Below are positions 16,332 through 24,857 of a stretch of DNA of 64,000 nucleotides, in pieces. Location of the stretch: assembly GCA_050949165.1 (NCBI GenBank), contig JBMNFF010000001.1, forward strand, positions 682,001 to 746,000, in the 5' to 3' direction. Position numbers and translations under genes: made by a program. The DNA comes from DAIOXA01 sp050949165. GTDB lineage: Bacteria > Bacillota > Proteinivoracia > UBA4975. The notes beneath the pieces were generated by a model, which saw nothing but the letters and a program-made list of their open reading frames with translations, made no database searches and was not told where the DNA came from. Position 1 is the first letter of the stretch. Each line of letters begins with the position of its first letter.

Positions 16332-16354
16332 GGGCCGCAATCCGCGGCCCTTTT
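16332..16354. terminator. Bidirectional intrinsic terminator
   Basis: GGGCCGC (16332-16338), short loop, GCGGCCC (16344-16350), TTTTC on the + strand; on the minus strand the same stem is followed by TTTATGTT. It serves the lipoprotein gene (stop 16318) and probably also the convergent hydrolase gene (stop 16387). Confidence 0.8.
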
Positions 16355-16386
16355 CATTGCCTGGATAAGGAAAAAGAGTGCTGCCC

Positions 16387-17331
16387 TTAGTAGCCAAAGT
16401 GGGTTCGCAGGTATTCCAGGAACTTTTCCATATATAGCTGCGAGGCTTCTTCATCCCCGGCCAGGTAGTGATCTGAGTGGGGGAATTCCACCAGGTCGTT
16501 CTTGACCCCGTGCTCGTTCAGCTTTTTCCTCAGTATTTGGCCATTCTGAGGATTCTGGTCCCTATCTCTGCCCCCGTAGGCCATGAGGGTGGGAACAGTG
16601 TGCTCATCGACCATGGCCAGGGGAGAAATGGAGTTGATGGCCGCCTCGGCCGCTCCCAGCCTGAACTCCCAGCGGTTGAAGGCATTGCCCGTGCCCCGGT
16701 TGACCAGGGTCACCGCAATCTCGGGCTTATGCTTGCCCGGAAAATCCCAGCTGGACCAATGGAAATCTATGGGCGCGGAGCCGACGGCCACAAATTCCAC
16801 CGGGAAAGCAGCGGCATGGCGGGAATAGGCGAAGAGCAGAGCCAGGTGGCCGCCGGCGGATGTTCCCGAAAGGGCCAGGCGCTGGATATTCCACCCATGC
16901 TGCCGAGACAGTTCTTTTATCTTGCGGGTTGCGGCTTCTAACTCATCCAGCACGGCATACATCGTCACAGGGTTTTCCTCGGTGTGTAAGCTGTAACCTG
17001 CCGCCGCCGTGACATAACCCGCCTTGGCATAGCGGTAGCAATTGTGTCTTTCCCACTCTTTGCAGCCTTCACTACCTTCATTGTCATGGACGAAGAGAAT
17101 CACGCCGTTGACCCGGGCTGAATCTAAGTGGGCGGGGACAAAGATGTCCAGTTTGTTGCCCGTCTCTGCATCGTAGACGATATCCAGGTAGCTTGTCCCA
17201 TCCTCCTGGCTCCAGCTCTCATCCTGTCCGGTATTTGCCACGAACTTCTTCAGCTTGTAATACAAAGCTGCCAGTACTATGCCCGATACCGCTGCCAGTG
17301 CAGCAAGGACGATGAAAAATGCACGTAACAT
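16387..17331 (-). CDS. Membrane-anchored alpha/beta hydrolase (esterase/lipase-like)
   Basis: A 314-residue alpha/beta hydrolase. One N-terminal hydrophobic helix (about 3-24) should anchor it in the membrane, with the enzyme outside. Catalytic features: VILFVHD strand, nucleophile elbow GTSAGGH, an acidic residue in YGGRDRD and the histidine in HSDHYL. The GTSAGG pattern is typical of hormone-sensitive-lipase or carboxylesterase-like members. ATG 17331 is chosen because it begins the signal-anchor; the longer upstream frame is less likely. The substrate is unknown. It is separate from spoIIM by 125 bases that hold a weak hairpin. Confidence 0.8.
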   Translation of the reverse strand: MLRAFFIVLAALAAVSGIVLAALYYKLKKFVANTGQDESWSQEDGTSYLDIVYDAETGNKLDIFVPAHLDSARVNGVILFVHDNEGSEGCKEWERHNCYRYAKAGYVTAAAGYSLHTEENPVTMYAVLDELEAATRKIKELSRQHGWNIQRLALSGTSAGGHLALLFAYSRHAAAFPVEFVAVGSAPIDFHWSSWDFPGKHKPEIAVTLVNRGTGNAFNRWEFRLGAAEAAINSISPLAMVDEHTVPTLMAYGGRDRDQNPQNGQILRKKLNEHGVKNDLVEFPHSDHYLAGDEEASQLYMEKFLEYLRTHFGY

Positions 17332-17410
17332 TGCTATTGCCCCCGTGTCCTGTGATTGTTCATATATCATCATACAATGCGGCTTCAATCCAGTAAAGGG
17401 CATACGACAA

Positions 17411-17441
17411 AGAGGCAGTACCCCGCAAGGGATATTGCCTC
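17411..17441 (-). terminator. Weak terminator-like hairpin after spoIIM
   Basis: On the minus strand GAGGCA and TGCCTC enclose an inner CCC/GGG stem; TTTGTC follows. The T-run is short, so termination is uncertain. Confidence 0.35.
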
Positions 17442-17456
17442 TCAATGATTACCCTC

Positions 17457-18098
17457 CTAGCCCGACAAGGCCCAGGGCAGCATGCGCTGAAACAGCCAGG
17501 GAACGCTGACGGCCTCCAGCATGGCCAGGGCAAACATCACCAGCAGCGCTCCAAATTGCAGCAGCAAAAAGCCCAGGATGGGCGTGGGCTGCCGATCCCC
17601 CTTTCCGAAGAGCTTGGTGAGCATCAGCCAGCTGAAGGACATGGCGCTGGCGCCGGAAAAGATTGAAGTGACCACCATGATGACGGAAAAGGGAAAGAGG
17701 GTGACCAGGACGAAGGCCAGGCCCCGCCAGGCCAGGCGCTGGATCAGGTATGCCGTGGTAAAGCCCAGGAGGGCGCCCCGCAGGGCCATCATCACCACCA
17801 CCAGGGGCAAGCCAATCACCGTCAGCCCGCAGATGGTGGTGTAAAGGATAAAGAGCCCATTGGTATTAAGTGAGTTGGTGGCCACCTTGGCCCGGGACAC
17901 CTGCCCCCCTTCATCGGTTATCTGGACAAAGTAATTGAGTCCGTTTTCCAGTTCCTCCAGATCATAGTAATCCATATAGCCTACATAGACCGAACCGAAG
18001 ACCACGCCAAAGGCAAGGGCGGCTAGCAAGATAAGCGCTGAGACGCGAAAGACCCCCAGGCATTCCCTGGGGTATAAAATTAATTGCCGTATACCCAA
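17457..18098 (-). CDS. spoIIM: Stage II sporulation protein M
   Basis: A 213-residue integral membrane protein with about five hydrophobic helices, the size and pattern of SpoIIM. The family stretch NTNGLFILYTTICGLT is near residue 78. It is part of the SpoIID-SpoIIM-SpoIIP machine that remodels septal peptidoglycan and drives engulfment of the forespore. In B. subtilis it is made in the mother cell under sigma-E; no promoter could be assigned here. The start appears to be TTG 18098, close behind GGGGAGG; a slightly later start cannot be excluded. It follows the DUF3866 gene by 23 bases. Confidence 0.9.
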   Translation of the reverse strand: MGIRQLILYPRECLGVFRVSALILLAALAFGVVFGSVYVGYMDYYDLEELENGLNYFVQITDEGGQVSRAKVATNSLNTNGLFILYTTICGLTVIGLPLVVVMMALRGALLGFTTAYLIQRLAWRGLAFVLVTLFPFSVIMVVTSIFSGASAMSFSWLMLTKLFGKGDRQPTPILGFLLLQFGALLVMFALAMLEAVSVPWLFQRMLPWALSG

Positions 18099-18121
18099 GT
18101 CCTCCCCTCCCCCGTTTCAGG

Positions 18122-19219
18122 CTACTTAATAGCTATGCGGCGAAGGCGGCGTTTAGACCTGTACAATTCGACGGCCAGGCGGGCAGCCGCCCCTAAGGCT
18201 ATGAAAAATTCGGGGTTTTCCCGGTAACTGCGGCCCATACTGGAAAAGAGCTCCTCCTGGCTTCGGGCAAGCCCAGCGATAAAGCTTCCCTCCCGCCAGT
18301 GCAGCCAGTAGCGCCCGGGCAGGCGCCGGACCTGCTCCAGCAAAAGCGATCGGCGCGAAAGGGGCAACAGGGGCAGGGGAATCCAAGCCGGCCCCAGGTA
18401 GGCCCGGGTCAAGATGGTAAGGGTGTGATGGCTGATTCCCCGATGCCGGGGCCGGGGATCGCAGAAGCCAATCCGGGGAACCAGCAGGGGCAGCCCCCCC
18501 AGGGCGTAAGCGGCCTGGAGGACAAAGCCCTGCTCCAGCCCTGAGAAACCGTACACCGTGCCCGTTCCGGCGATGCCGGGCCCCATGGCGGCGATTATAT
18601 AATCGGCCTCCGCTACCCGGGCCGCCGCCTGGAGGCCGGTAAAAATATTCAGGGTCTCGATGTCGCCGCCAAAACTGTGGCCCGAGCTGATCACCGCCGC
18701 GACGACCCCCGACTCCTTGAGGGTGCGGATATTATTGCTAAACCCCGCCGGCAGGGCGCCGCCCTCGGTGAGGACATAGGCAATTCGGGCCTCGGGGTCC
18801 AAATGCCTTATGCCCAAGGCCAGAGGCGGCGCCATGCTGTGGAGCTCAGCGGCCAGGACGGGAATCCCCTCCAGCCCGCCGGCATCTTGAAACAGCCCAT
18901 GCCAGGGGCTGTCCTGCTCTTCGGCACAATTTACCCTGAGCTGCAAGGGGGTGTAGCGCAGCTTCATCTGATGTCCCCAGCCCGAACTCAAGCTTCCCCC
19001 AGCGGGCAGGATAAAATGATAGCCCCCGCTCCCCAGGGACAGTTCAACCGAGGTGGTATTGACCAGGACCCTCTGCCCCAAAGAGACCCGGTCGCCCAGG
19101 GCCGGGTAGTTGACGGCCCGGGCAGGCCTTCCCTCCACCTCAACCCGCACAAACTGAACCTGGGGACTCTCAAAATCTATGCCGATGACCACGGCGGCTT
19201 TAAGCGTCAGGCCGGCCAT
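18122..19219 (-). CDS. DUF3866 family protein
   Basis: A 365-residue protein matching the DUF3866 family of Firmicutes and Actinobacteria, of unknown function. The N-terminal 90 residues look like a beta-rich domain (VIGIDFESPQVQFVRVEVEG). The remaining part has Gly-rich loops (MGPGIAGTGTVYGFSGLEQG near 215) and HHTLTIL near 275. No membrane segment is seen. ATG 19219 lies inside the last codons of the upstream peptidase gene (20-base overlap), so the two are coupled. Location next to spoIIM and an M20 peptidase is a common Firmicute arrangement. Confidence 0.82.
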   Translation of the reverse strand: MAGLTLKAAVVIGIDFESPQVQFVRVEVEGRPARAVNYPALGDRVSLGQRVLVNTTSVELSLGSGGYHFILPAGGSLSSGWGHQMKLRYTPLQLRVNCAEEQDSPWHGLFQDAGGLEGIPVLAAELHSMAPPLALGIRHLDPEARIAYVLTEGGALPAGFSNNIRTLKESGVVAAVISSGHSFGGDIETLNIFTGLQAAARVAEADYIIAAMGPGIAGTGTVYGFSGLEQGFVLQAAYALGGLPLLVPRIGFCDPRPRHRGISHHTLTILTRAYLGPAWIPLPLLPLSRRSLLLEQVRRLPGRYWLHWREGSFIAGLARSQEELFSSMGRSYRENPEFFIALGAAARLAVELYRSKRRLRRIAIK

Positions 19220-20279
19220 GACACCACTCCTTCAGGATGGCCAGGAGCCATTTTGCCATATTTACCATGGCGGACACCGAGACCCGCTCTTGAAAGCTGT
19301 GCCCGTCTTCGACACCTATACCCAGGTTCACCGAGACAACCCCCAGGCTGTTGAGGATGTTGGCGTCGCTGCCGGCAAAGCGGGGATGGGTGTCGATGCT
19401 GATCTTCAGCCTCTCCCCGGTCTTCTTCAGGAGCTCAATCAGGCCGTGATCTCCTCGAATGGCATAACCGGAATAGCTGTCCTCAGAGACAAATTCGTAC
19501 TTGCCGCCGGTGTCCGCCAGGGCTCGCTCCAACAGGGACTCCAGCTGTCGGGCAATTTCCCGCCTCCTTACGTCCTCGAAGCTGCGGATTTCTCCCTGGA
19601 GCCGGACCCGGGGGCAGATGGTGTTGGTGGACTTGCCTCCCCGGATGATTCCCAGGTTAAAGGTCGTGCCCGGAGCAATCCGGGCCGGGGGCAGGCTTTC
19701 TATGTATTTTGCCGCCAGGCGGATGGCATCGATGCCCTTCTCGGGGTCGGCGGCGGCATGGGCGCCGCGGCCATGGATGGTAATGTCCAGCTCCATCTCC
19801 CCGGGGGCCTGATTAATCACTGCCCCCACCGGCTCGGCGGCATCCAGGACCAGCCCCCACTGGGACTTAAGGGCGCCGGGCTGTATGACCTTGGTCCCCT
19901 TCATCCCTGTCTCCTCTTGAACCGAGAGGAGAATTTCCAGGGCCGGGTCGCAGGCCAGATTGTCCAGGACGGCCAGGAGGATGGCGATTCCCGCCTTATC
20001 GTCGGCGCCAAGGATGGTTTCTCCAGAGGTGGTTATGTAGTCGCCGTCGAAGCGGAGCTTGAGGCCGCTGCTACTCTCCACGGTATCCATGTGACAGCAG
20101 AGAAGCAGAGGCTGCCCCTGGCCCCGGCGAGCGATGATATTGCCGATGCCGTCCCGGTCCAGGGAGAAGCGGTGGGCGCCGAGGAGCTCGGACAATTTGT
20201 CCGCCAGTTCCCCCTCCCGCCCCGAGGGGCTGTCGATGGAGGTCAGGAGTTTAAAGTAGTGAATCAGTGTATCGCGCAT
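19200..20279 (-). CDS. M20/M42 family metallopeptidase (peptidase T-like, YqjE-type)
   Basis: A 359-residue zinc aminopeptidase-like protein. Seen: SIDSPSGREGE near the start, the metal-site segments CCHMDTVES and TILGADDKAGIA, the catalytic QEETGMKG (Glu-Glu), then a dimerisation domain with HGRGAHAAADPEKGIDAI. A final GIGVEDGHSFQERV supplies the last metal histidine. Members cleave small peptides; the substrate is not predictable. ATG 20279 is preferred over GTG 20288 because GGGTGAA lies just upstream. Its end overlaps the DUF3866 gene. Confidence 0.87.
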   Translation of the reverse strand: MRDTLIHYFKLLTSIDSPSGREGELADKLSELLGAHRFSLDRDGIGNIIARRGQGQPLLLCCHMDTVESSSGLKLRFDGDYITTSGETILGADDKAGIAILLAVLDNLACDPALEILLSVQEETGMKGTKVIQPGALKSQWGLVLDAAEPVGAVINQAPGEMELDITIHGRGAHAAADPEKGIDAIRLAAKYIESLPPARIAPGTTFNLGIIRGGKSTNTICPRVRLQGEIRSFEDVRRREIARQLESLLERALADTGGKYEFVSEDSYSGYAIRGDHGLIELLKKTGERLKISIDTHPRFAGSDANILNSLGVVSVNLGIGVEDGHSFQERVSVSAMVNMAKWLLAILKEWCHGRPDA

Positions 20280-20348
20280 GTTCTTCACCCAGCAATAATC
20301 TGCCCCGGACGGGGCGGATTATTTGACGCGACAGCGGGAAGCGTCCCC

Positions 20349-20433
20349 AAGGTCTGTCCCCAAGCAAAAGAGGAGGCGTCGGCCAGGGGACAGACCTTTT
20401 CGCACGGAAGCCCCTTTTCTAAGGTCTGTCCCC
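20349..20433. repeat. Intergenic repeat with AAGGTCTGTCCCC units
   Basis: Three copies of a 13-base unit: direct at 20349-20361, inverted at 20386-20398 and direct at 20421-20433. Related GTCCCC sequence lies just before (20342). The first two can pair as a stem with a 24-base loop. Such GGGGACAG/GGGGACGG-type palindromes resemble REP-like units spread by RAYT/TnpREP transposases in some Firmicutes; that relation is inferred. Confidence 0.7.
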
Positions 20434-20435
20434 AA

Positions 20436-20469
20436 AATAAATTGAGGCCCGGAAGGGCCTCAATTTATT
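20436..20469 (-). terminator. Intrinsic terminator of the branched-chain amino acid operon
   Basis: Perfect 15-bp stem (20436-20450 with 20455-20469) and loop of four bases. The outer part of the stem is A/T-only, giving a U-rich 3' arm in either direction. It begins at the stop codon of the last vor gene. Confidence 0.85.
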
Positions 20470-21011
20470 TATCTATCCTTACTCGCGTATTCGGCGCCCC
20501 GCTCCATGGCTTGCTCGTTGACGGGGAGCAAATCGTGGCGGTGGGCGGGCAGGACCTTGCGCAGGGCTGCCTTGATGGATTCGGGCTTTGCCACGCCGGT
20601 CTTGGCCAGGAGGGCGCCCATGACCACCATGTTGGCCACCCGGCTGTTGCCCAGCTCGGTGGCGATTTCATTGGCAGGGATGCCGACGACGGTGATGTCT
20701 TCCCTGCCTTCCTCCCGCTCGATGAGGGAGGAGTTGTAAATCAGGAGGCCGCCCTTCTTGAGCTTGGGTTCAAACTTCAGCATGGAGGGCAGGTTCATGG
20801 CCACCACTACGTCGGGATCGGTGACCAGAGGCGAGCCGATCTCATCTGCGGTGACCACCACGGCACAGTTGGCGGTGCCGCCCCGCATCTCCGGTCCGTA
20901 GGAAGGAATCCAGGATACGTTCTTTTCTTCCAGCATTCCGGCATAGGCCAACATCATGCCCATGGACATGACGCCCTGGCCGCCGAAGCCCGCAAAAATC
21001 AGTTCTGCCAT
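20469..21011 (-). CDS. vorC: 2-oxoacid:ferredoxin oxidoreductase, gamma subunit
   Basis: A 180-residue gamma subunit of a POR/VOR/KOR family enzyme. It shows the characteristic GFGGQGV near the N-terminus, SYGPEMRGGTANC and the segment VVAMNLPSMLKFEP. The four-subunit enzyme oxidatively decarboxylates a 2-oxoacid to acyl-CoA and reduces ferredoxin. Operon context (ptb, buk, amino-acid dehydrogenase) favours branched 2-oxoacids, hence the VOR name, but the sequence class alone does not exclude 2-oxoglutarate. ATG 21011 follows AGGAGG and lies next to the beta-subunit stop; a longer upstream frame is less likely. It is the last gene of the operon. Confidence 0.85.
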   Translation of the reverse strand: MAELIFAGFGGQGVMSMGMMLAYAGMLEEKNVSWIPSYGPEMRGGTANCAVVVTADEIGSPLVTDPDVVVAMNLPSMLKFEPKLKKGGLLIYNSSLIEREEGREDITVVGIPANEIATELGNSRVANMVVMGALLAKTGVAKPESIKAALRKVLPAHRHDLLPVNEQAMERGAEYASKDR

Positions 21012-21012
21012 C

Positions 21013-21762
21013 TTACTTAACCTCCTCGGGGGTGCGGTACTCACCCAGGGGATAGTAGTCCATCATCTTATCCTTGACCCAGCCCAAGGCCTCCAGAGGA
21101 GTCATGCCCCAGTTGGTGGGACAGGTGGAGAGGACTTCTACGATGGAGAAGCCGGCGCCGCTGAGTTGGGTCTCCACAGCCTTCTTGATGGCCTTTTTGG
21201 CCTTGAGGATGTGGGGCACATCGTGGACGGATACCCGGGCCACATAGGCTGCGCCCTGCAGGGTGGAGAGCAGCTCAGCCATGCGAATGGGGTAACCGCA
21301 GTGCTCGGCCTGGCGACCGAAGGGCGAGGTGGTGGTCTTCTGGCCCACCAGGGTGGTGGGGGCCATCTGGCCGCCGGTCATGCCGTAAATGGCATTGTTG
21401 ACAAAGATTGTAGTGATCTTTTCACCCCGGGCGGCAGCGTGGACAATTTCCGCCATTCCGATGGAAGCCAGGTCGCCGTCACCCTGGTAGGTGAAGACAA
21501 AATTGTCGGGGTGGACCCGCTTGATGCCGGTGGCTACTGCAGGCGCCCGGCCATGGGCAGCCTGCTGCATATCGCAGTTGAAATATTCATAGGACAGGAC
21601 GGAACAGCCCACCGAAGCGACGCCGACGGCCTTCTCTCGCAGGTTCAATTCATCAATGGCCTCGGCCAAGAGGCGATGGATGATGCCGTGGGTGCAGCCG
21701 GGACAGTAATGAGTTTGCTTTTCGGTCAGGGTGGAAGGGCGTTCAAAGACTACCTGCATCAC
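21013..21762 (-). CDS. vorA: 2-oxoacid:ferredoxin oxidoreductase, beta (thiamine diphosphate) subunit
   Basis: A 249-residue beta subunit that binds thiamine diphosphate. It has CPGCTHGIIHR near 19, the magnesium/ThDP-binding TYQGDGDLASIG near 90 and NNAIYGMTGGQMAPTT near 125. Together with the alpha subunit it forms the active site for decarboxylation of 2-oxoacids. No extra iron-sulphur motif is present, so the ferredoxin-like delta subunit supplies the clusters. The start overlaps the alpha-subunit stop by four bases. Confidence 0.9.
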   Translation of the reverse strand: MMQVVFERPSTLTEKQTHYCPGCTHGIIHRLLAEAIDELNLREKAVGVASVGCSVLSYEYFNCDMQQAAHGRAPAVATGIKRVHPDNFVFTYQGDGDLASIGMAEIVHAAARGEKITTIFVNNAIYGMTGGQMAPTTLVGQKTTTSPFGRQAEHCGYPIRMAELLSTLQGAAYVARVSVHDVPHILKAKKAIKKAVETQLSGAGFSIVEVLSTCPTNWGMTPLEALGWVKDKMMDYYPLGEYRTPEEVK

Positions 21763-22817
21763 TGCTCACCTCCCATGATTTCCTTGGCTTTCTCGATGAT
21801 TTCCGCTGGGGTGGGAATGATCCCGCCGGTCCGGCCGAAGAAATGGACGGGCTGCTTGCCGTTGACGGCCAAGCGCACATCCTCCACCATCTGGCCGGCG
21901 CTCATCTCGACGGTGAGGAATGCCTTGACGGTGTCCGGCAGCTGGGCAAAGGCCTTTTCCGGGAAGGGGAAGATGGTGATGGGCCGAAGCAGGCCAGCTT
22001 TTATTCCCTGGTCTCGCAATTGGTTGACGACACTCTTGACAATCCGGGCGGTGGTGCCATAGGCCACCATGACCAGCTCGGCGTCATCGCATTTGTACAG
22101 CTCCCAGCGCTGCTCGTGCTCCCGCATGTGCTGGTACTTCTTCTGGAGTTTGCGGTTATGTTCTTCCAGTTGCTCGGCAACCAGGAAGAGGGAGTTGATG
22201 ACATTGCGGTCCCTGCCCTTGGCGCCGGTGGTTGCCCAATCCTTGGGAGGCAGATCCCGCTTTTTAATTTCTTTAAACTCCACAGGCTCCATCATCTGGC
22301 CCAGGGTGCCATCCCCCAGGATCATGACGGGGTTGCGGTAGTAATCGGCAATGTCAAAGGATTCCATAATCAGGTCCACCATTTCCTGGACGCTGGCCGG
22401 AGCAAAGACAAAGAGATGGTAATCTCCGTGGCCGCCGCCCTTGGTGGCTTGGAAGTAGTCGGACTGAGCAGGCTGAATGCCGCCCAGACCGGGGCCGCCC
22501 CTGATGATATTGATGATGACGCAGGGCAGCTCAGAACCGGCAATATAGGAGATTCCCTCCTGCTTGAGGCTGATGCCGGGGCTGGAAGAAGAGGTCATGA
22601 CCCGGGCGCCGGCGCCGGCAGCTCCATATACCATATTGATGGCAGCCACTTCGCTCTCTGCCTGGAGAAAGATGCCGCCCACTTCGGGAAGCCTCCGGGA
22701 CATGTATTCGGGCACTTCATTCTGGGGGGTAATAGGGTAGCCGAAGAAATAGCGGCAACCGGCCTGAATGGCGGCTTCGCCGATGGCCTCATTACCCTTC
22801 ATAAGTTGTTTGGCCAT
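21759..22817 (-). CDS. vorB: 2-oxoacid:ferredoxin oxidoreductase, alpha subunit (VorB-like)
   Basis: A 352-residue alpha subunit. It starts with LMKGNEAIGEAAIQAGCR, then FFGYPITPQNEVPEYM, and has the TSSSSPGISLKQEG loop near 75. These patterns match the VorB/KorA group of 3-methyl-2-oxobutanoate or 2-oxoglutarate oxidoreductases. It follows the ferredoxin subunit gene by 17 bases. Together with the neighbouring genes it would convert the 2-oxoacids from Val, Leu and Ile into isobutyryl-, isovaleryl- and 2-methylbutyryl-CoA; the substrate assignment is inferred from context. Confidence 0.9.
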   Translation of the reverse strand: MAKQLMKGNEAIGEAAIQAGCRYFFGYPITPQNEVPEYMSRRLPEVGGIFLQAESEVAAINMVYGAAGAGARVMTSSSSPGISLKQEGISYIAGSELPCVIINIIRGGPGLGGIQPAQSDYFQATKGGGHGDYHLFVFAPASVQEMVDLIMESFDIADYYRNPVMILGDGTLGQMMEPVEFKEIKKRDLPPKDWATTGAKGRDRNVINSLFLVAEQLEEHNRKLQKKYQHMREHEQRWELYKCDDAELVMVAYGTTARIVKSVVNQLRDQGIKAGLLRPITIFPFPEKAFAQLPDTVKAFLTVEMSAGQMVEDVRLAVNGKQPVHFFGRTGGIIPTPAEIIEKAKEIMGGEQ

Positions 22818-22834
22818 ACTTAATCCTCCTTGTT

Positions 22835-23038
22835 CTACTTAAATACCTTGATGACCACGTCGGGACAAATCCGGGCGCACATGGCGCAGCCGATGCACTT
22901 GTCCATTTCGGTGACGGTGGCGACCCTGTAACCCTTCTTGTTGATCTTCTCATCCATGAAGATGATCTTTGTCGGACAGACGCTGACGCACAGCTCGCAA
23001 CCTTTGCAGCGCTCGCGTTCAAATTCAACCTTGGGCAA
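22835..23038 (-). CDS. vorD: 2-oxoacid:ferredoxin oxidoreductase, delta subunit (2x[4Fe-4S] ferredoxin)
   Basis: A 67-residue ferredoxin-like subunit with two full cluster motifs, CKGCELCVSVCP and CIGCAMCARICP, separated by about 27 residues. It passes electrons from the thiamine intermediate to external ferredoxin. TTG 23038 is chosen as start because GGGAGG lies 8 bases upstream; GTG 23056, overlapping the preceding stop, would place the same GGGAGG inside the gene. It is the first of the four vor genes. Confidence 0.88.
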   Translation of the reverse strand: MPKVEFERERCKGCELCVSVCPTKIIFMDEKINKKGYRVATVTEMDKCIGCAMCARICPDVVIKVFK

Positions 23039-23055
23039 ATGATAAACCTCCCTCA

Positions 23056-23706
23056 CTAGATGATATCCGCCGGGAACAAGCTGAGTTCCATGGCAAACAA
23101 AGAACTTCCAAACTCCCCCAACTGGGAAAGCAAATGCGGCCTGGCACAGTGGTAGAGAACCGGCACGCCCATTTGGACGGCGGCCCGGGCGGTGATCCTG
23201 GCGCCCTGGCGCAGGTGGTCCGCTGTGGTTTCGCGGCCCAAATTGGTGTTGTTGATTAGGGCGGTGACCCTGAGGCCGGATTTCCCCTCAATGCGCCCAG
23301 CGGCGTTGATTATCCCGGCGGGGTCGCCGGTGAAGGGGCGCAAGCAATTGACCACCTGCCAGACTTCCGCCTGCTGCCGCAGCAATTGGTGCCGGTACCT
23401 GCCCAGGACCACCGCCCCCCCATCGCCGCCCACATCCAGGATGACCGTCCCCGGTCCCGAGAGGACGGCATCGATCCGGGGGCTCAGAGCAGGCAAGTCG
23501 GCAGTGCGGTAATCCCGGTTGTACACCACTTCCACCCCCAGGGATTCCAGGAGCTCCGTGGCTTCCCGGGAACGAAAGTAAGGGTTGACGATATCCAGGT
23601 CCACCAGCGTCAGCCCTTGGCCACCGGCCATGGTCTTGGCCAGGTTGAGAGCAAATTCCGTCTTGCCGCTGCCGTAGTCTCCGACGATTACAATTTTCTG
23701 GCCCAT
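23056..23706 (-). CDS. P-loop NTPase associated with VOR genes
   Basis: A 216-residue nucleotide-binding protein with Walker A GDYGSGKTE at residues 8-16, LVDLDIVNPYFRSRE near 35 (deviant Walker A/switch region of the MinD/CobQ-like type) and VILDVGGDGGA near 88. Proteins of this kind are frequently encoded beside 2-oxoacid:ferredoxin oxidoreductase genes in Firmicutes; their role is not established. Possible jobs are cofactor or cluster insertion, or enzyme reactivation; both are guesses. It sits between buk and vorD with 17 bases to the former and overlaps the possible longer vorD start. Confidence 0.75.
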   Translation of the reverse strand: MGQKIVIVGDYGSGKTEFALNLAKTMAGGQGLTLVDLDIVNPYFRSREATELLESLGVEVVYNRDYRTADLPALSPRIDAVLSGPGTVILDVGGDGGAVVLGRYRHQLLRQQAEVWQVVNCLRPFTGDPAGIINAAGRIEGKSGLRVTALINNTNLGRETTADHLRQGARITARAAVQMGVPVLYHCARPHLLSQLGEFGSSLFAMELSLFPADII

Positions 23707-23723
23707 GGCCCCCCACCTTTCAG

Positions 23724-24797
23724 CTATTTGTATTCCCGAGCCTGCTCTTTGCCGGTCAGGACCCGTAAACCTCCCTGGGCCAGGGCCAGCATTTCGAATT
23801 CGCCGGGGTAGACCTTTATCGGAGCTATAAAGGAAACCCTCTCTTTAATCCAGGGGAGCAGGTAAGTATCGTCATGGGCCAAGCCGCCGGAGATGACGAT
23901 GGCGTCCACATCGCCCTTGAGGACAACGGCGCAACTGCCCACTTCCTTGGCGATCTGGTAAGCCATGGCCCGATAGATCAAGGCAGCCTCTTTGTCGCCG
24001 CCAGCCACCCGCTGCTGCACGGCACGCCCGTCATTGGTGCCGAGGTAGGCCACCATGCCACCCTGACCCACCAGTCTCTTCTGCAGTTCGGCCAAGGTGT
24101 ACTTGCCGCTGTAGCAGAGCTTGACCAAATCCCCCACCGGCAACCCCCCGGCTCGTTCCGGCGAGAAGGGTCCGTCCCCGTTGAGGGCGTTATTGACATC
24201 CACCACCCTGCCCCGCTGGTGAGCCCCCACCGAGATACCGCCGCCCAGGTGGATGACGATAAAATTGGCCTCCTCGTATTCCTTTCCCATCTCGGCGGCG
24301 GCCCGGCGGGCGACGGCCTTGTGGTTCAGGGCATGGAAGATGCTGCGCCGCTGAATTTCCGGCATCCCGGAAATGCGGGCCAAATCCGAGAGTTCGTCCA
24401 CCACCACCGGGTCCACGATATAGGCGGGAATGTTGAACTGATTGGCAATCTCCCGGGCAATGAGGCCGCCCAAGGAGGAGGCATGCTGGCCCTGAACGCC
24501 GCTTTTTAAATCTTCGACCATGCAATCGTTGACCACATAGGTGCCGCCGGGAATGGGTTTTAGGACGCCGCCCCGGCCCACCACTGCCGACAACTTGTTG
24601 AGGTTGATGCCTTGGCCGTGGAGACTTTCCAGGATGATATCCTTGCGATACTGGTATTGATCGATGATGCTGGCAAAGCCCCGCAATTCCTCAGCAGAAT
24701 GGCGCAAGGTCTGTTCCAGCAGGGACTTCTCGTCTTCATACACTGCAATCTTTGTAGAAGTCGAACCAGGATTTATAATCAGCAGACGATGCAACAT
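23724..24797 (-). CDS. buk: Butyrate kinase (copy 1, operon-distal)
   Basis: A 357-residue acetate/butyrate kinase family protein. The phosphate-binding NPGSTSTKIAVYED is near residue 9, VVGRGGVLKPIPGGTY near 80 and HLGGGISVGAHQRG near 195. It makes ATP and a short-chain acid from acyl phosphate. ATG 24797 follows GGAGG; an upstream frame starts 45 bases earlier without a site. A second butyrate kinase gene lies three genes upstream (26877-27935). The two differ widely in sequence, so they are paralogues that may prefer different branched or linear acyl groups. Confidence 0.92.
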   Translation of the reverse strand: MLHRLLIINPGSTSTKIAVYEDEKSLLEQTLRHSAEELRGFASIIDQYQYRKDIILESLHGQGINLNKLSAVVGRGGVLKPIPGGTYVVNDCMVEDLKSGVQGQHASSLGGLIAREIANQFNIPAYIVDPVVVDELSDLARISGMPEIQRRSIFHALNHKAVARRAAAEMGKEYEEANFIVIHLGGGISVGAHQRGRVVDVNNALNGDGPFSPERAGGLPVGDLVKLCYSGKYTLAELQKRLVGQGGMVAYLGTNDGRAVQQRVAGGDKEAALIYRAMAYQIAKEVGSCAVVLKGDVDAIVISGGLAHDDTYLLPWIKERVSFIAPIKVYPGEFEMLALAQGGLRVLTGKEQAREYK

Positions 24798-24857
24798 GGC
24801 GACCCTCCTCAAAGGGGGAAAGTTGTGGCAGAGAACCCACAACCTTCCCCGGTTCTG

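Noticed and set aside
19179..21020. 613-codon plus-strand open frame across the peptidase and vorC genes
   Set aside because: It runs antisense through two well-recognised genes and an intergenic repeat and terminator; the composition is typical of a shadow frame in GC-rich DNA.
21013..22817. Naming the oxidoreductase a pyruvate:ferredoxin oxidoreductase
   Set aside because: Subunit sequences match the VorB/KorA group, and the operon encodes branched-chain amino acid steps; pyruvate is less likely.
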